A stretch of 64,000 nucleotides of DNA from Patagioenas fasciata (Eukaryota > Chordata > Aves > Columbiformes > Columbidae), in the NCBI RefSeq assembly GCF_037038585.1, contig NC_092523.1:47819501-47883500 (forward strand), given 5' to 3'. Shown in pieces: positions 40,493 through 52,900 of the stretch. A program made the position numbers and the translations under genes. The notes under the pieces were generated by a model. It had not been told where the DNA came from, ran no database searches, and was given only the letters and a program-made list of their open reading frames with translations. Every line of letters starts with the position of its first letter. Positions within the stretch are counted from its first letter, which is position 1.

Positions 40493-40560
40493 AAAAAAAA
40501 AAAAAAAAGACACAACAACCCCCCCCCAACAAAAAAAAAAAAAAACAACAAACCTAAAAC
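40493..40560. repeat. A-rich/C-run tract (U/G-rich in the minus-strand transcript)
   Basis: A16, then gacacaacaa, a C9 run, aac, A14-15 and caacaaacc. In FHIP1A transcript sense it is a U/G tract containing a G9 run. Confidence 0.9.
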
Positions 40561-42801
40561 CCCAAACAAAACCTGCAGGATTTTCATGTAACCTGACCTT
40601 CACACAAAGGCTTTTACTATGACTTTTCACATCATGAGCAAAAAGTACAATTTTTAATTACAGTGGTGTGAGCTTTCAGGTACGTGTTCAGTCAATAAAG
40701 GTTTAGATTATACAGTAAATTTTACATTTTGGAATTCTGTTCAACTCTTGCTATGGCAGCAAGAATCAAAAAGGCACAAGGTCTTCCGCATGAAATCTTG
40801 AATATTAATTTAAAAATAGTCCCTCGGTTCAGAAAAGTTCAGTTGTTTTCCAACGCTGGCCCTCCAAGGCTAGTGCTTTTTGTTGCACAGCTTGATGCTG
40901 CCGTGCTGTTTCTCCTCTGCTGTAGTAGGTGCCTCTTCAAAAAGAGAAAGCAAAACACCAGTGTATTTGGAAGAGTAACAATTAAGCTGTATTTAAAAGA
41001 AGGAAGGATCTCTACCACTGTAGCATGGCAGTTGCTGGTACATGTCTTTTTAATGGCTACTTCTTAACCACTCTCTTCCTATGTAATTACACTTTGCTAA
41101 TATGGTACAAAAATCTGTTAAAAATCATGAGCCAAGCACATTGTTAGAAGTTTAAACGGATTTACTGTAAATCTCAATCTATTTGCACCTCCACCTGCCA
41201 GACACAATGGATAACAAGAAAGATTAAAAAGGGATAATTGTAATATTCTTCCCCTTCCAGGGAAGGGAAAGACCAGCTATAGTCTATAAATCTTGCACTA
41301 TATTATGAAACAGTCACTTCTGAAATTTTTAAAGAAATCTTTTGCAGATGCACACAAAATGTAAATTTCTTTCTGATAGAAAAAAGTGGCTTGAGTCAAA
41401 TGAGACCTAGATGATGAATCTTTTTAACATTTCTGGAGATAGCGGCTACCAGCTTCAAAGCCGTGGTAGCTGGCAGTGCTGGGCACTCATGATGAGCAGG
41501 CTCAGCAGGGTCAGCCAGTGTTGCTCCTGCTCTGGCAGCCTGACTCCATTTTGATCAAGCCAATACAACCAAAACACTGGATTTTTGCCTGCCAAGGGCC
41601 TGATACAGCAGCCTAAATTCAACCAGCACCTTCCTCTGGGTCCTAAGTGGAACTAAAGGCAAATTCTAAATACCGCACAAGTGAACTCTGTACTGTGCAA
41701 AACAGCTTTGGTTTGTATTTGCATTGCTGCAGTCGACAGAGCACAATACAAGACAGAAGCAGCAGCCTCAAGGGATTTAATATCTGCTATTGTAAAGACA
41801 AATTTTTAAAAACACATAGAACATGTGAGTCCACAAGATAAAAGGCAGAGCCTGACTATGAAGTGTTGGATGTCAGAACATTTTTCAGACAAGGAGACTG
41901 ACTGTTCTAAGTGTGGTTGTATCGAGGCTGAGATCCCCAGCATTAAGATTGAGGCTTTGACCCCAGCTTGCAAGTCTTATTTGGCTCCAGCAGTGCTCCC
42001 TGATCTACTGATGGCAGATGCCATCTGTGCAGCAGCATTAGGCGGGGTGAGTTAAGGACAGTTTCGTGCAGGTTTTCCGTAGTAACCGTCCACAGAGGGC
42101 CAAGGAAAGTGCTCACAGATTAAAACCTGACACCAGACAATATCATGACAATTTTATCTGCTCGTTGCTGGAAGTCCTTTAGGAGGTCACTCCTGAGGGT
42201 GGAGAGATGATACCGAATGTCCTGTATAGCTGGAGTATCCCATAACCGAGATCGCAGAAGAGGAGAAGAAAGTTGTGTAAAAAGATGCTGGCAATGCTGA
42301 AGTAGTGAAGAAAGAATTTCTAGTGCTCAGCCTTGGCTGCAGAGTTTAATTTTAACTCTGTTAAAAATAGAAGCACATGATAGGAACCTTAACTAAAAAA
42401 TTTACAGCAAGAGTATTCACACTGTGATTTCACTGGCGCCCCTTTCCACTCCACTTTTGCAGCTTGGTGTCAGTGTCATGTTCTCATTCCTGTTCCGAGC
42501 ACCACTCTACCTACATGCTTCCACAACCACTGACCTCTGCCGCACCTTCGCAGGGATTGATGGCCTTGTGTGTATGCTCAACATGTAGAGCGTGTGGTTT
42601 TTCCACACAAAAACAAAATGGGCTTCCACTCAACTCTCTGAAATTGTGCAAGGGAGAAGACAGAAGAGCTTGCTGCTGGTCTTTTCAGCCTTGTTGTCTG
42701 CATCTTCCTTGCAATGCTGTTTACAAATACTCTGAAGTTCATTGGATTCTGCTTCATATAATGGCCATTAAAACCAAGTTATAGCAGATAGGAGGTCAAG
42801 T

Positions 42802-42807
42802 TTTATT
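42802..42807 (-). terminator. FHIP1A: Candidate poly(A) signal AATAAA for FHIP1A
   Basis: TTTATT on the + strand is AATAAA on the minus strand. A second copy lies 108 bp upstream in transcript sense at 42910-42915. A paired canonical signal makes this a plausible alternative 3' end about 6.9 kb after the stop codon. Confidence 0.4.
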
Positions 42808-45800
42808 GACCCACATGCTTAGAAACTTACCTGCGTTGGGTTGGCTGTTGAGTGCAAGTCATTCATCACCTCACAAGTTGCAAACTTTCAGGTAATATAG
42901 AGAGAGAATTTTATTGCTAAACAGTGTGAGGAAGGCAATCAAATATGAAATCCTAAGTTGTCAAGATCTTGAATTTGCTACACATTTTCCTACCCATTAC
43001 GATGGCAAATTTAAACTCCATCAAGAAAAGCCCCTTGGCCAAGCCCAGTCAGTAATTAGGGATGACTGCAGCAGAAGCACAAAACCGCCAGGAACGCTCC
43101 ACCACACGCCTGTCAGGCTGCACAGCCCCAATTTTGACTGGAATGAAGCAAACTGACAAATGCTCAGGTGCTGCCAGGAGGCAACAAAGATGCAAAAGGT
43201 AGAATTGAGCAAGCAACACAGTTGTGCATGATCCCAATGAGCACAGGCCGAGTCCTCCTCCCGGGACTGTCCTAGTCCCAGACATTTCAGATCTCCTGTA
43301 GGATATACAGGCATTTCACAACTGTCTGAAGCATTTGTTGGCCAGTTGTACGTACAGATGCAGAGGGACCCTGACCTTTGCTGTTCTCTTTATCTGTGTG
43401 TGAAGTCCAACTCATGACCATGCAAATGACCCCATTCACCTACTGGCTTTTTCCCCAATAAAAGACTGGTGATGGCTGTGCCAGACCCCACATTACCCCA
43501 GCACACGCACAGACAGCTGATTATTTCATGCCACATCCATTGCCTTGTCATTGCAGCCTTTGGAGACAGGCCTAGAGCTGGGTTCAGTACTTAGACCTGC
43601 ATGAGTTGTACCACCTGCCATGAGCTAATCCTAACAAGAGCACTTGAAGGCCAACAAGTTCAATGTAGGGAATTCTGCCACACACAGGCATTTTGTGTAA
43701 GCACAAAGCTAAACTTCTCCTGACACATGGTCACATCAGCCACAGCTTTAATTATCTAAAGCATTTACTCCCACTGAGAGCCACTCCCTCTCCTGTGAGG
43801 ATAAGATGGCACCAGGTCAGCTCTGGCCAAACTGACACAGCAGCACTGAGCTGGACACAGTTTAGTTGCCTTGGATTTGACTCATCCATGTTGGTTTTTT
43901 TGGTCTAAATCCAAGCGAGTTATTTTTAAAGTAGACTGCAATAAAACACAGCTGCTGCGGAATTGCCTTTGTCAGAAATGTAAGTTTGCAGGTATTTAGT
44001 CCACAGTACATAATTGTATGCGGGCAGTCTGCCGAAGCGCCAGAAAAAGTTACTTGGTTGAGAAATGCAGTCTTTGCACAAAAGTTCCATCAGGGCTTTT
44101 CGCCCAGAGACTTCAGTCTTAATTTAATCCAGCTGCCACACAAGAACCATTATAATCAATGAACAAAAAGACGATTTGCACAGTCAGCAACAAAACGCCA
44201 CTTTAAGTACCTACATATTTGAGAATCCAAGTAATGCTCCTATTCATAAATAAGAGGCTTCCAACTGAGCACGCAACAAATGAAGTGCATTGATGCTGGG
44301 TCACAAGGTGTTCAGAAAAGCTGGGAGCCCCTAAAAAATAAAGTACATTCAGCCAGAGCTGGGCTGTCACCACCACCAAAGTCACTGAAATAGTCCTGCA
44401 TTCTGCAGCTGTCTGTGGTCAGACAGCTGGCATCACTGTCACTTTATCTGAATACCTATGTATGCCAGCCTGACACCACCTTAACAAGGGGCAATTTTTA
44501 CCCTCCTTCACACAGTTCTGGCCCAAAGTATCGCATAGCAGTGCCACCCACTTGGACAGTTACCATCAGACACTGTCACATTCATTTTTCAAGTTTGCTA
44601 CAAGCTTTTTCTTCCTAGTCCTCAGTAAATCAGAGCAACACAAATGTAAATTTTTACTGTGTTTCCACAGAGGCAAGTGCTCCCTGCTAATCTGCGGTGT
44701 TTTACCTTTGGTTTGCTCATTAACGTAGGCAGCCCGAGTGTCACATACCATCCATTTCTGGTGGTAATGCTCGAAAGTTGCAAAGAAGAACATACTGTAA
44801 TTATCTAAATCAGATCTGGACACAGCAGCGACATTATTGTGCCAGAGATATGAGTTAACAGAAAAGAAAGAAGAGAATCCCAGTATTCTACTCATAACTG
44901 CAGATGCAGTTTAAATGTTACAAATGTAGTAGGAGCTGTCATAAAAACTGCAGGCATAACATAGCAATTTCAGTAAATACAGCACAGTAAATTGCTTATT
45001 AAATGAAGCTGCCCTTGAACAGGAGCTGTGGCTACAAATTCTAATGACACAATGACATAATTTAACTGCACCAAATCACAGAGCTCCCATCCTTTTCTTC
45101 CCAACCCTGAGATTTTAGAGCTGCTTAGAAGAGGTAAAATAACATTCCTGAAGCATGAAACCTTCTGTGAGGCAGAGTGCACAAAAAGGTGGTGCATGCA
45201 CACACGCTCCGCTCAACAGTAACTCCTCTTGGTAAATAGAACTTAACCTCTCAAACTTAAATCTGTGCTTGGACTCTACGGGATGCAGTAAGTCTGTTTG
45301 CAAATGTTTTTCTCTGAAGGAGCAAACAGAGCACTTGAGCATTGTGCCCGGGCCAAAGAGCAACACGAGTGGCACTGGTTCTGGCTTCCTGTCTATCCAG
45401 TCCTGTCCCCATTCCGAAGCACAGCCCCTGCCCTTGTTCAAGGTCCACCCCAATCACACCGCCTTTTCTCTCATTCTAGGAAATTCACCATCTTACCAAA
45501 AAGAGCAAGTCGCATCGGAAAGACAAATGCACTAAGCAGGCACAGCAGCACGACATCACTGAATTTATCAGACTTTTTACGAAGTGACAAACCCCAGTGA
45601 AAGAGGAAATAAATCAATGGACCACATGCTCTGAGGGCTGTATCTGGGTATGCTGGCAAGAGGCACAGCCCATGCTCGCTACTGGGAATTTTCTCATCTC
45701 CACAGAATACGGCTGAGAACAGCAGCTTTCATTTCTGTTCTTCCAAACCAAGGTCAGAAGTTATCAGGACAACAATGGCAGTGTGTCTTTCACATCCGAA

Positions 45801-47603
45801 ACTGCAACAATTTGATCTCATTTGCAATCCCAAATTTTTCTAGAGCACACATGGAAAAGATCAAATTTAAGAAAAATGCGTAGAATACAATACTAAAAAG
45901 GCAGTAAGTAGGGCCAACAACACACAGGTGAATTGCCACAGACTGTACATGTCCAAAGATCAGCACTTGCAAAGGGTCATGTTGGTCTGAATGAAAGCTG
46001 CTGAGTGCGTTAGCCACATTAATACAGACTGAGATTAACACACAGGACACCCCAAAACGGTCAGAGTTATAAAAGAATGCCTACAGCTGTTTTAAGACAA
46101 AGTGTTCACTTCATAGGTAAGTTGTGAAAAAAAAAACAGCAGGGTGAACTTGCCAGTGAGTTTCCTTGCTGCAGCAGAACAGCTTAGAAACACACTCAAA
46201 GGCTACAGCCCTGGAACCATGGCCATTCACAGTTTGAAACATCTAGCAGGAGGCTGGAAATTAACTTTGGTATCACTGAGCCACCACCTGCAGGTTTTGG
46301 AATGGATCTGCCAACCCCAGGACACTTCAAATCGTGACCAATGCAGAGACAGAGCGCAGAAGAGGGGCCACTCTACTCACACACACATATGAATGTGGGG
46401 AAATCCAGAGCACAGAGCTCTGCTCTTGGGAAGAGCAGCGTAACACCGTGTCCTCCGCAGACCTACCGCTAGGCCACGGGCATGTGGTGGGATTTGGAAA
46501 AAGTTTTATCATTGGTGAGAGATGGGATAATATATTATCTAACCAGAGGAAAGAAGATTATTAAACAAGCATTTGGCTGAAGAACTTATGCACACAGAGG
46601 TAATTAATCTCAAAAATCAACATTTTCAAGCTAAATCACAGGTTCTGCATTTCAATGACAAGACAATGAAATTCCAATGAAGTTTTTTTTTGGGGGGGTG
46701 CTGGACACGATGCTGCTCTCACAACTAAGGCAGAACTGCAAGTCTGATCCCACTCTGTAACCAAGTGATGTAAAACAGCCATTGACACAGTCCTGTGCGA
46801 GGGCCACCGCACCTGGCCACCTCCTCCTTGTGAGGAGCCGACAGACAGATTTCCCGTTTACAAGAGGACACTGAGTACACACAGTACTGACCCTTCAGTA
46901 CTGACGTTCCAGCAAGAAGTCTGCCACAAAACTCCACATTTCAAAGGCTGAATTTATCCTATGGGAAGTGGAACATAAGCTCTACTACATCTTATGAGGT
47001 AAATCCTCCCCTTCCTCTATTTTACAGATGCTTTTTTGAGCAGTCCACATTTTAAAATCCCCATGTAGCTTAAAGGACCTGCTGAGATCAAACTGCCATG
47101 ACTTTGTAGAAAACACCAGTTAAAATTAACAATCTCAGAAGAAATCCCTTCTACCCAGCAAACATTCTTATTTAGAATAAAAACAAGGGGACTGTTCACA
47201 TAGTAACCTTACTGCCTTGAGCACTGCTCTGCAGAATTATTAAAAAAAAAAAGCCACAAAATCTTTTTCATTCCTTTTTAAGAAGTGCTTCAGAAAAAAA
47301 AGGATTGGATCCCTTCTTCAATTTAGCTCTTGTTTCTGCAACACTACAAGTTAGCTGATCACACTCATTTGGTACTTTTTCTTTTGCTTCGATGAAGTTC
47401 CTCCCAGAAGAGGCAAAGAGGTGCAAAGCAGAACAAGCACTGACCCTGCACCCACGATGCTAAAACGCTTTCCACACACAACACTACTGAGCACCTTCAG
47501 GACAGGCCAGTGCCGTACAGGATGACAGACAGCGCTACTGGTTGTAATGGGAGCAGGAATGGGGCAGTGGGAAAAGAACCCACCATGTCCTAGGACAAGT
47601 GGG

Positions 47604-47624
47604 AAAAAAAAAAAAAAAAAAAAA
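47604..47624. repeat. A21 homopolymer
   Basis: A 21-A run in the FHIP1A 3' region; poly(U) in the minus-strand transcript. Confidence 0.95.
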
Positions 47625-49701
47625 TCTTAATTTGCTCATCACCCATTTACAACAACAATGCAGGGGAAAAAGAGCTCTCTTAAACCTGGATAACTAAGAT
47701 TTAAGAAAAAACCCACAGCCTTGGCTTCAGCTTCCAAGGAAGCTTGTGAGGTAAAACGGGGCCATATGGGGGTCAGTAGGTCATTTATAGGTTGGCGATG
47801 CAATAGTGCCTAAAAAAATAAACAACTTGGACTTGAAAGCAAACCAGAGAGTCATCTAGGAAGCAACATGACCCCCCAAGCCATCGTGGAAGTGAAGACT
47901 GTACAGCAAACAAGTGAAGATGGACGCAGAAAAGTTGCTGAGGCGACTTTGTCAGAGGTACACCGTGGGTTTAATTTTTTTTTGCTTGCAATAGGCTACA
48001 GCAGCCTGACACAATGAATGTGTCTCACAGCTTGTGAGTGCAACTTTTCAGAAGCATCTAAAGGATTTAGGAGCTTGAACTGCACTGTGAATTTGACCTG
48101 TAGTTAGACTCTTCTGGAGTGTCTTTGTTTTTTATGTTTTTAAAGCGTTCTTTTCCCTTGCCATCTCCTAGAAAGTGTGTTTCAAAATCAGGATGTGATT
48201 AACTGGAGCATCCTACATTATGGAATTGCAATGAGCAGGACAACTAATATATGCAAGTTTTGTTTCTGATTTCTGTTTCTCCAGATTTCCTGGAGTCACT
48301 CTCAGTCTCCTTCCTGGACAAAGCGGCTTAAGGCTTTCTTGAACTAAGCCCTTCTTTATGTAGCCAACTACAGCACACTGGAAGCACAATTATGCTACTA
48401 AGATAAGATGAAATGCAGTGGTGATGCACCAATTCATCATGTTCGGGTTCTTCTAATGAAGCCCATTACTCACAGAAGAGAATTTTCTCGAGCAGTTAGT
48501 CACCAGCAGACAGCTTTCCCTGTTACTCCTTCCTTTTCTACAGCTGGTAAATAGTCTGGTCCTCCCCATCCCAAAAGTGCAATATTAGGAAAAGTCAACA
48601 CCTAAATTAAAAGTAAACAAACAGCATTTAACTTTCCCTTAACCAAAAAAATTAACAATAAAACTGAACAGCTTTCAGGAGCGAGCCAACCTTTTTCATT
48701 AAAAAAAAGTAAGACATAAAACAGCCTGCGGTCCTTTTAATACTACCAAAAGATATCAAATACCTTTTTCTGGCTTATTAAAATAAGCATAAAAACAAAC
48801 TACCTACTAATTACAGCTTGCATAGAAACATTTTGTTTTGTACTTTGTGCAAATTTTACTAAGGCATGCTTGAGAACTTAGGTAGCAATGCAGCAGTTAC
48901 CAAAGAATGCTGAGAAACTGCAAGGAAAATTCCAGGCAGTCTGCAATCCACATCCACTTACACACTTCATTTGACTTCAAAGACCAACAGCTGAGAGCTG
49001 CAGATCTGTCTGCAACATAAGGCAATATGGTATTTGTAGGGTCCAGCACCTGCTTTCAGCTAGTCGGGGGTTTAATACATGTAAGATCACTTGAATTCAA
49101 AAAACCCTGAGCTGCTAGTTAAAAAGAGGGCTTTGGATGTGGGTTGGTAAGAGCCCCATTTCAGGGAAAAGGGAGGGACAGTTAAGAGAAGACAGACATG
49201 AAGAAGCACAACCCTTCACAGAAAGGGGGTTTGTGCAGATTTTGCATATATGTTTCTACCCTGAGCTGTCCACATGCGGCAATGTTTTTCCAAACAAACT
49301 GTCTTCTAACAAGGTATCTGGAAGAGTATTTCTGGAACACAAAAAGTTAACACATTTACGTCTCTTAGCCAGCCTACAAGTGTCTGTTGCAGAAATTTGA
49401 CAAAAATCGGTGATTCTAGAGAAGAGGAAGAGATGTAAAGACGTAAAGAGGAGGAGATGAACCATAGGAGGCTGCAGTAAGAACACTATCAAAAATCTCT
49501 CAAATAAGTTATGTAGCACAGCGGGAAATTATAAGGCCTAATATATGGTAACACGGAATAACATTGTGCCTCCTCCTTCTTCCCCCTCCAAATCAAGTAT
49601 TTTCAGGACATATTGAAGTACAACCTTCTTTTGTAAGCAGCTTTGCTTTAAAAATCTGTTTAAACTCCAAGAGTTTTTTAAAAACACATTTAAAAAACTC
49701 A

Positions 49702-49952
49702 CTAATAATAATCCTCAAAATCCCCCAGTATTTTGTAACATAAAATGGAATGTTCCTGGGCAAGAGCTGCCAGCTCCTTCAGGAACTCTGGGAAAAGGGC
49801 AGCTGCAAGTACGGCATTCCTCACACGTGCAGGGAGGCTGGGATGAGCCAGGCCTTTCTTTCCTTTCTGTCCTAGGAAAGGTTGGAGTACTGCCGGGTAA
49901 GCTTCAGAAAGGTTCCTTCCTTTCCCTGTGTTGCTGCTGTGCTGGACATTAC
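49702..49952 (-). CDS. FHIP1A: FHIP1A last coding exon (82 codons + stop)
   Basis: Starts after a GGCTTTAG acceptor with GT, completing a Gly codon, then NVQHSSNTGKGRNLSEAY. It continues to RVRNAVLAAALFPEFLKELA and ALAQEHSILCYKILGDFEDYY, with TAG at 49702-49704. The FLKELAA motif defines the FHIP C-terminus. The middle of the exon (about 15-40 residues in) is lysine/glycine-rich and looks poorly conserved. Confidence 0.96.
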
Positions 49953-52900
49953 CTAAAGCCAGGAAGAGAGGAAAGAAAACAAAAAATTAAAAAGACACAG
50001 TATATTAAGCACACACGGTATTTGTAGAGTACCCAAACCCGGTTTATAAGGATTGTTTCAGAGCTGCAGTTCGCAGTACCCAAACTGTGCAGGGAGATAC
50101 TCCACTAAGCCAACATTTTAAACTTCAACGTTGCCTGATTCTATTGCATTTTTTATTAGCTATTTTTCCCCAGGTTATATATTATTCAGTTCCATCTCTG
50201 ACGAGAGAAATATGTGGGCAGAAGAGTCATCAGGGGAAAGTGTAATACGGATTTACCTTATGAAATAGCAGATAATATCTACCCATCTAGAGCCAGCATG
50301 GTTGTCTCAATTTAAACGATACTGTGCTCTAGCACTCCCCCAGATCAAAACAGCGTTTGGACTTTTTTTCTCCCTCTCTTTCTGTATTCTCTTCCCATGA
50401 AACATCGTGTAAATGGGTTTGAGGCTGACCCCTCACATCGCCATGGAACTTTGAAGCAAGCTAGAAACTATGGGAAAAAACATTTGAAAGTTTGATTTTT
50501 CTACATCGTAGGCCCCACTAACTACACTTACCTTTAACTTGCTGTAAAGCAACTAAACATTAAAAAAACAACAGGCGAAAACGACTGTGTGCTCTGCTAT
50601 CTGATCTCTGCTGCCAGAGTTCAGAGGCTCAGGGCTCAAGCATCAAAATGCATGGAATTACAGTGACAGCAGCGCTTAAATTTCAATCAATTGCTCCTTG
50701 TTTCAGAACTGCACTTTAATTAGATGATAATTTATTTAGTGAAACTAGAAAGGTGAGAAAATTTAACACTGATGGAAATAAATACTTTACAAAGAAAAAT
50801 TAACCTGCAGAACTCACTGCCACAAGATGTCATTGAGGCCAGAAGTGGAGACAGATAAAATCCTGTCTAACTTACAAGGGGATGTTCTCATGAGCTGTAT
50901 TAAGCAAATAATTTTTTAAATAAATAAATAAATGACTGTCATATTAACTCACACACTGCAGAGCCAAACGCTACATTGCTGCATTAAGAAGAGGTTTCCC
51001 TTAGAGTTGGTGCAGTTTGGGTTAAACCAGCTCTGAGTTCAGAGCACCCTTTCTCCAAAACCTCTCCCAGTAGTTCAGGGGGAACCTGTGGATGACACAG
51101 GAGACAGATCCTTTTGGTTCCTTCCCCATGGTTCTCCTAAGGTGCTGTGGAATTACTGTACACTTCAAAACACTCGAAATAAATTTTCATCTTAAACATC
51201 TAACAGACTTGTGCTTTTCTTGAGTTTCAAAACACCTTTCCAGCTCCAGACCTATCAATCATTCATACTGTTATTCTACAAATTGTATCTACTAGAGGTA
51301 GAATACAGGAATTTAAGTTCTGTGGAAAAATTCTGACTGTGGGAGGAAAAACAATTTAAATTATCAATTACAATGAAAATATAAAGTTCTGAGCTTCCCT
51401 TGAAGGATTTCATGGGGTGGGGGGGTTGTATTTGGGTTTTTAAATTATTTTTATTTATTTATTTATTTTCTACAGTAAAAATGTCTCATAATTAACATTT
51501 TAAGTTTTTAAAATAGCTTAGTTAATATAACCAGAATGCTAGTATACTGTCAAAGCTTTTTTTTTTTTTAAAAAAACTTTTCCCTTCAAAAAGCATAAAA
51601 ATTTATACATTTCCCTAAAACATTTTGATTTAGATTTAACTGCTTGTTGGGGAGAAATATTGGGAAAAAAAAAAAAAAGGCATAGAAAGCTGCTCTAGGG
51701 ACAAGAAATGTGATTTTTTTCTTTCACCAGGATTGTCCACTCCTTTCTGAGGTCAGGTTGCAAAATGAATCATATCACTGAGAAACTGAGCGCTCTGGAG
51801 ATATTGTTCCCAACGCACCAAGAGAAGGGCAGCATTTCATAGGAGATCTACATCATGCCAGCTCTACATATCTAACCAGAACCCAATCTACTGCATTAAT
51901 GAGCCCACACGTTACTGCAAGCAGACAGTAACAAATGGTCCATTTCTGCTCCAACACCTTCAGATATTATCGCTGTCAAGAGAAAGGAAAAGCTCTGTAG
52001 TACTGCAGTTTTACATTTGTGCTCCCCACTAATCTGGCTTCCATTTTACACATGTGAATTCTATAGGAGGCCAGTAACGCTCAGACCCATAGAGAAAACT
52101 TTGGGGTTACTCACCCCTTCCATTTGGGGAAAAAGCCCTCAGAGGACAGCTAATTTGCATGATCTTCGAAGGTGGCATTCAAGCTACTGCAAAGAAATCC
52201 TACAGGAGATCCTAATTTTTTACTTTATTTTCACTTACCGTTATTGTAGCAGCTCCTACCTTGGACTTCTTAATCAACATAATGAACTACTGTGGGTTGA
52301 TGGACTACTGAGCCTGTTGGGAACCCAGACATTTGTTTACTGCTCAGGCATTTGTCAAGAGGTGCCTTCTTTACAGGAGTTGCCACAACACAGAAGAAAA
52401 TGTACCAGCAGGGTGACTAAGCAGCCTTGTTTCACATTCCTAAATAATGACCAGCATGAGTCATCTGGCAAATTCTGAAGCCCACATAAGAAAACTGACA
52501 AAAAATAGGAAGTATAAATAAATGCCATTTTGGGAAGGCATTACATAAAAGCTCTTACTGCCAGCACCTGAAAAAAAGGACACTAAATGTTGCCTCCTAA
52601 TCTCATCTCCCAGATGCCAGGTTCAATACCATCTAACTGGTGAGGCTTTCTAATCTACAGCACCAGAATGTAGAGCATAACATGGTATTGGCATTTGCAA
52701 TGCAGAGCTCCTTTACAGCAGGCACCTTCCACAGACTAATTCTTCAAGAAGCAGCCTTAGCAAGATTGTAATTTTACAGACTAGATGTACTGCAAACCTT
52801 AGAAAAACATGCTGACTAGAAAACAGGTAAGTTATTATTCAGAGCCTTGAAAATGAAAAACACAATTAAAATGGCACATAAAAAGTCCTGCTTTCCATCC

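Larger units (their letters stand above)
40376..49701 (-). other. FHIP1A: Probable long 3'UTR region of FHIP1A
   Basis: From the FHIP1A stop codon toward GATB there are about 9.3 kb with no further coding exon and no recognised transposon on either strand. Candidate poly(A) signals for a minus-strand transcript are ATTAAA at 40393-40398 and AATAAA at 42802-42807 and 42910-42915; other ATTAAA copies exist nearer the stop. Which sites are used, and whether the whole stretch is one 3'UTR, is inference. Confidence 0.45.
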
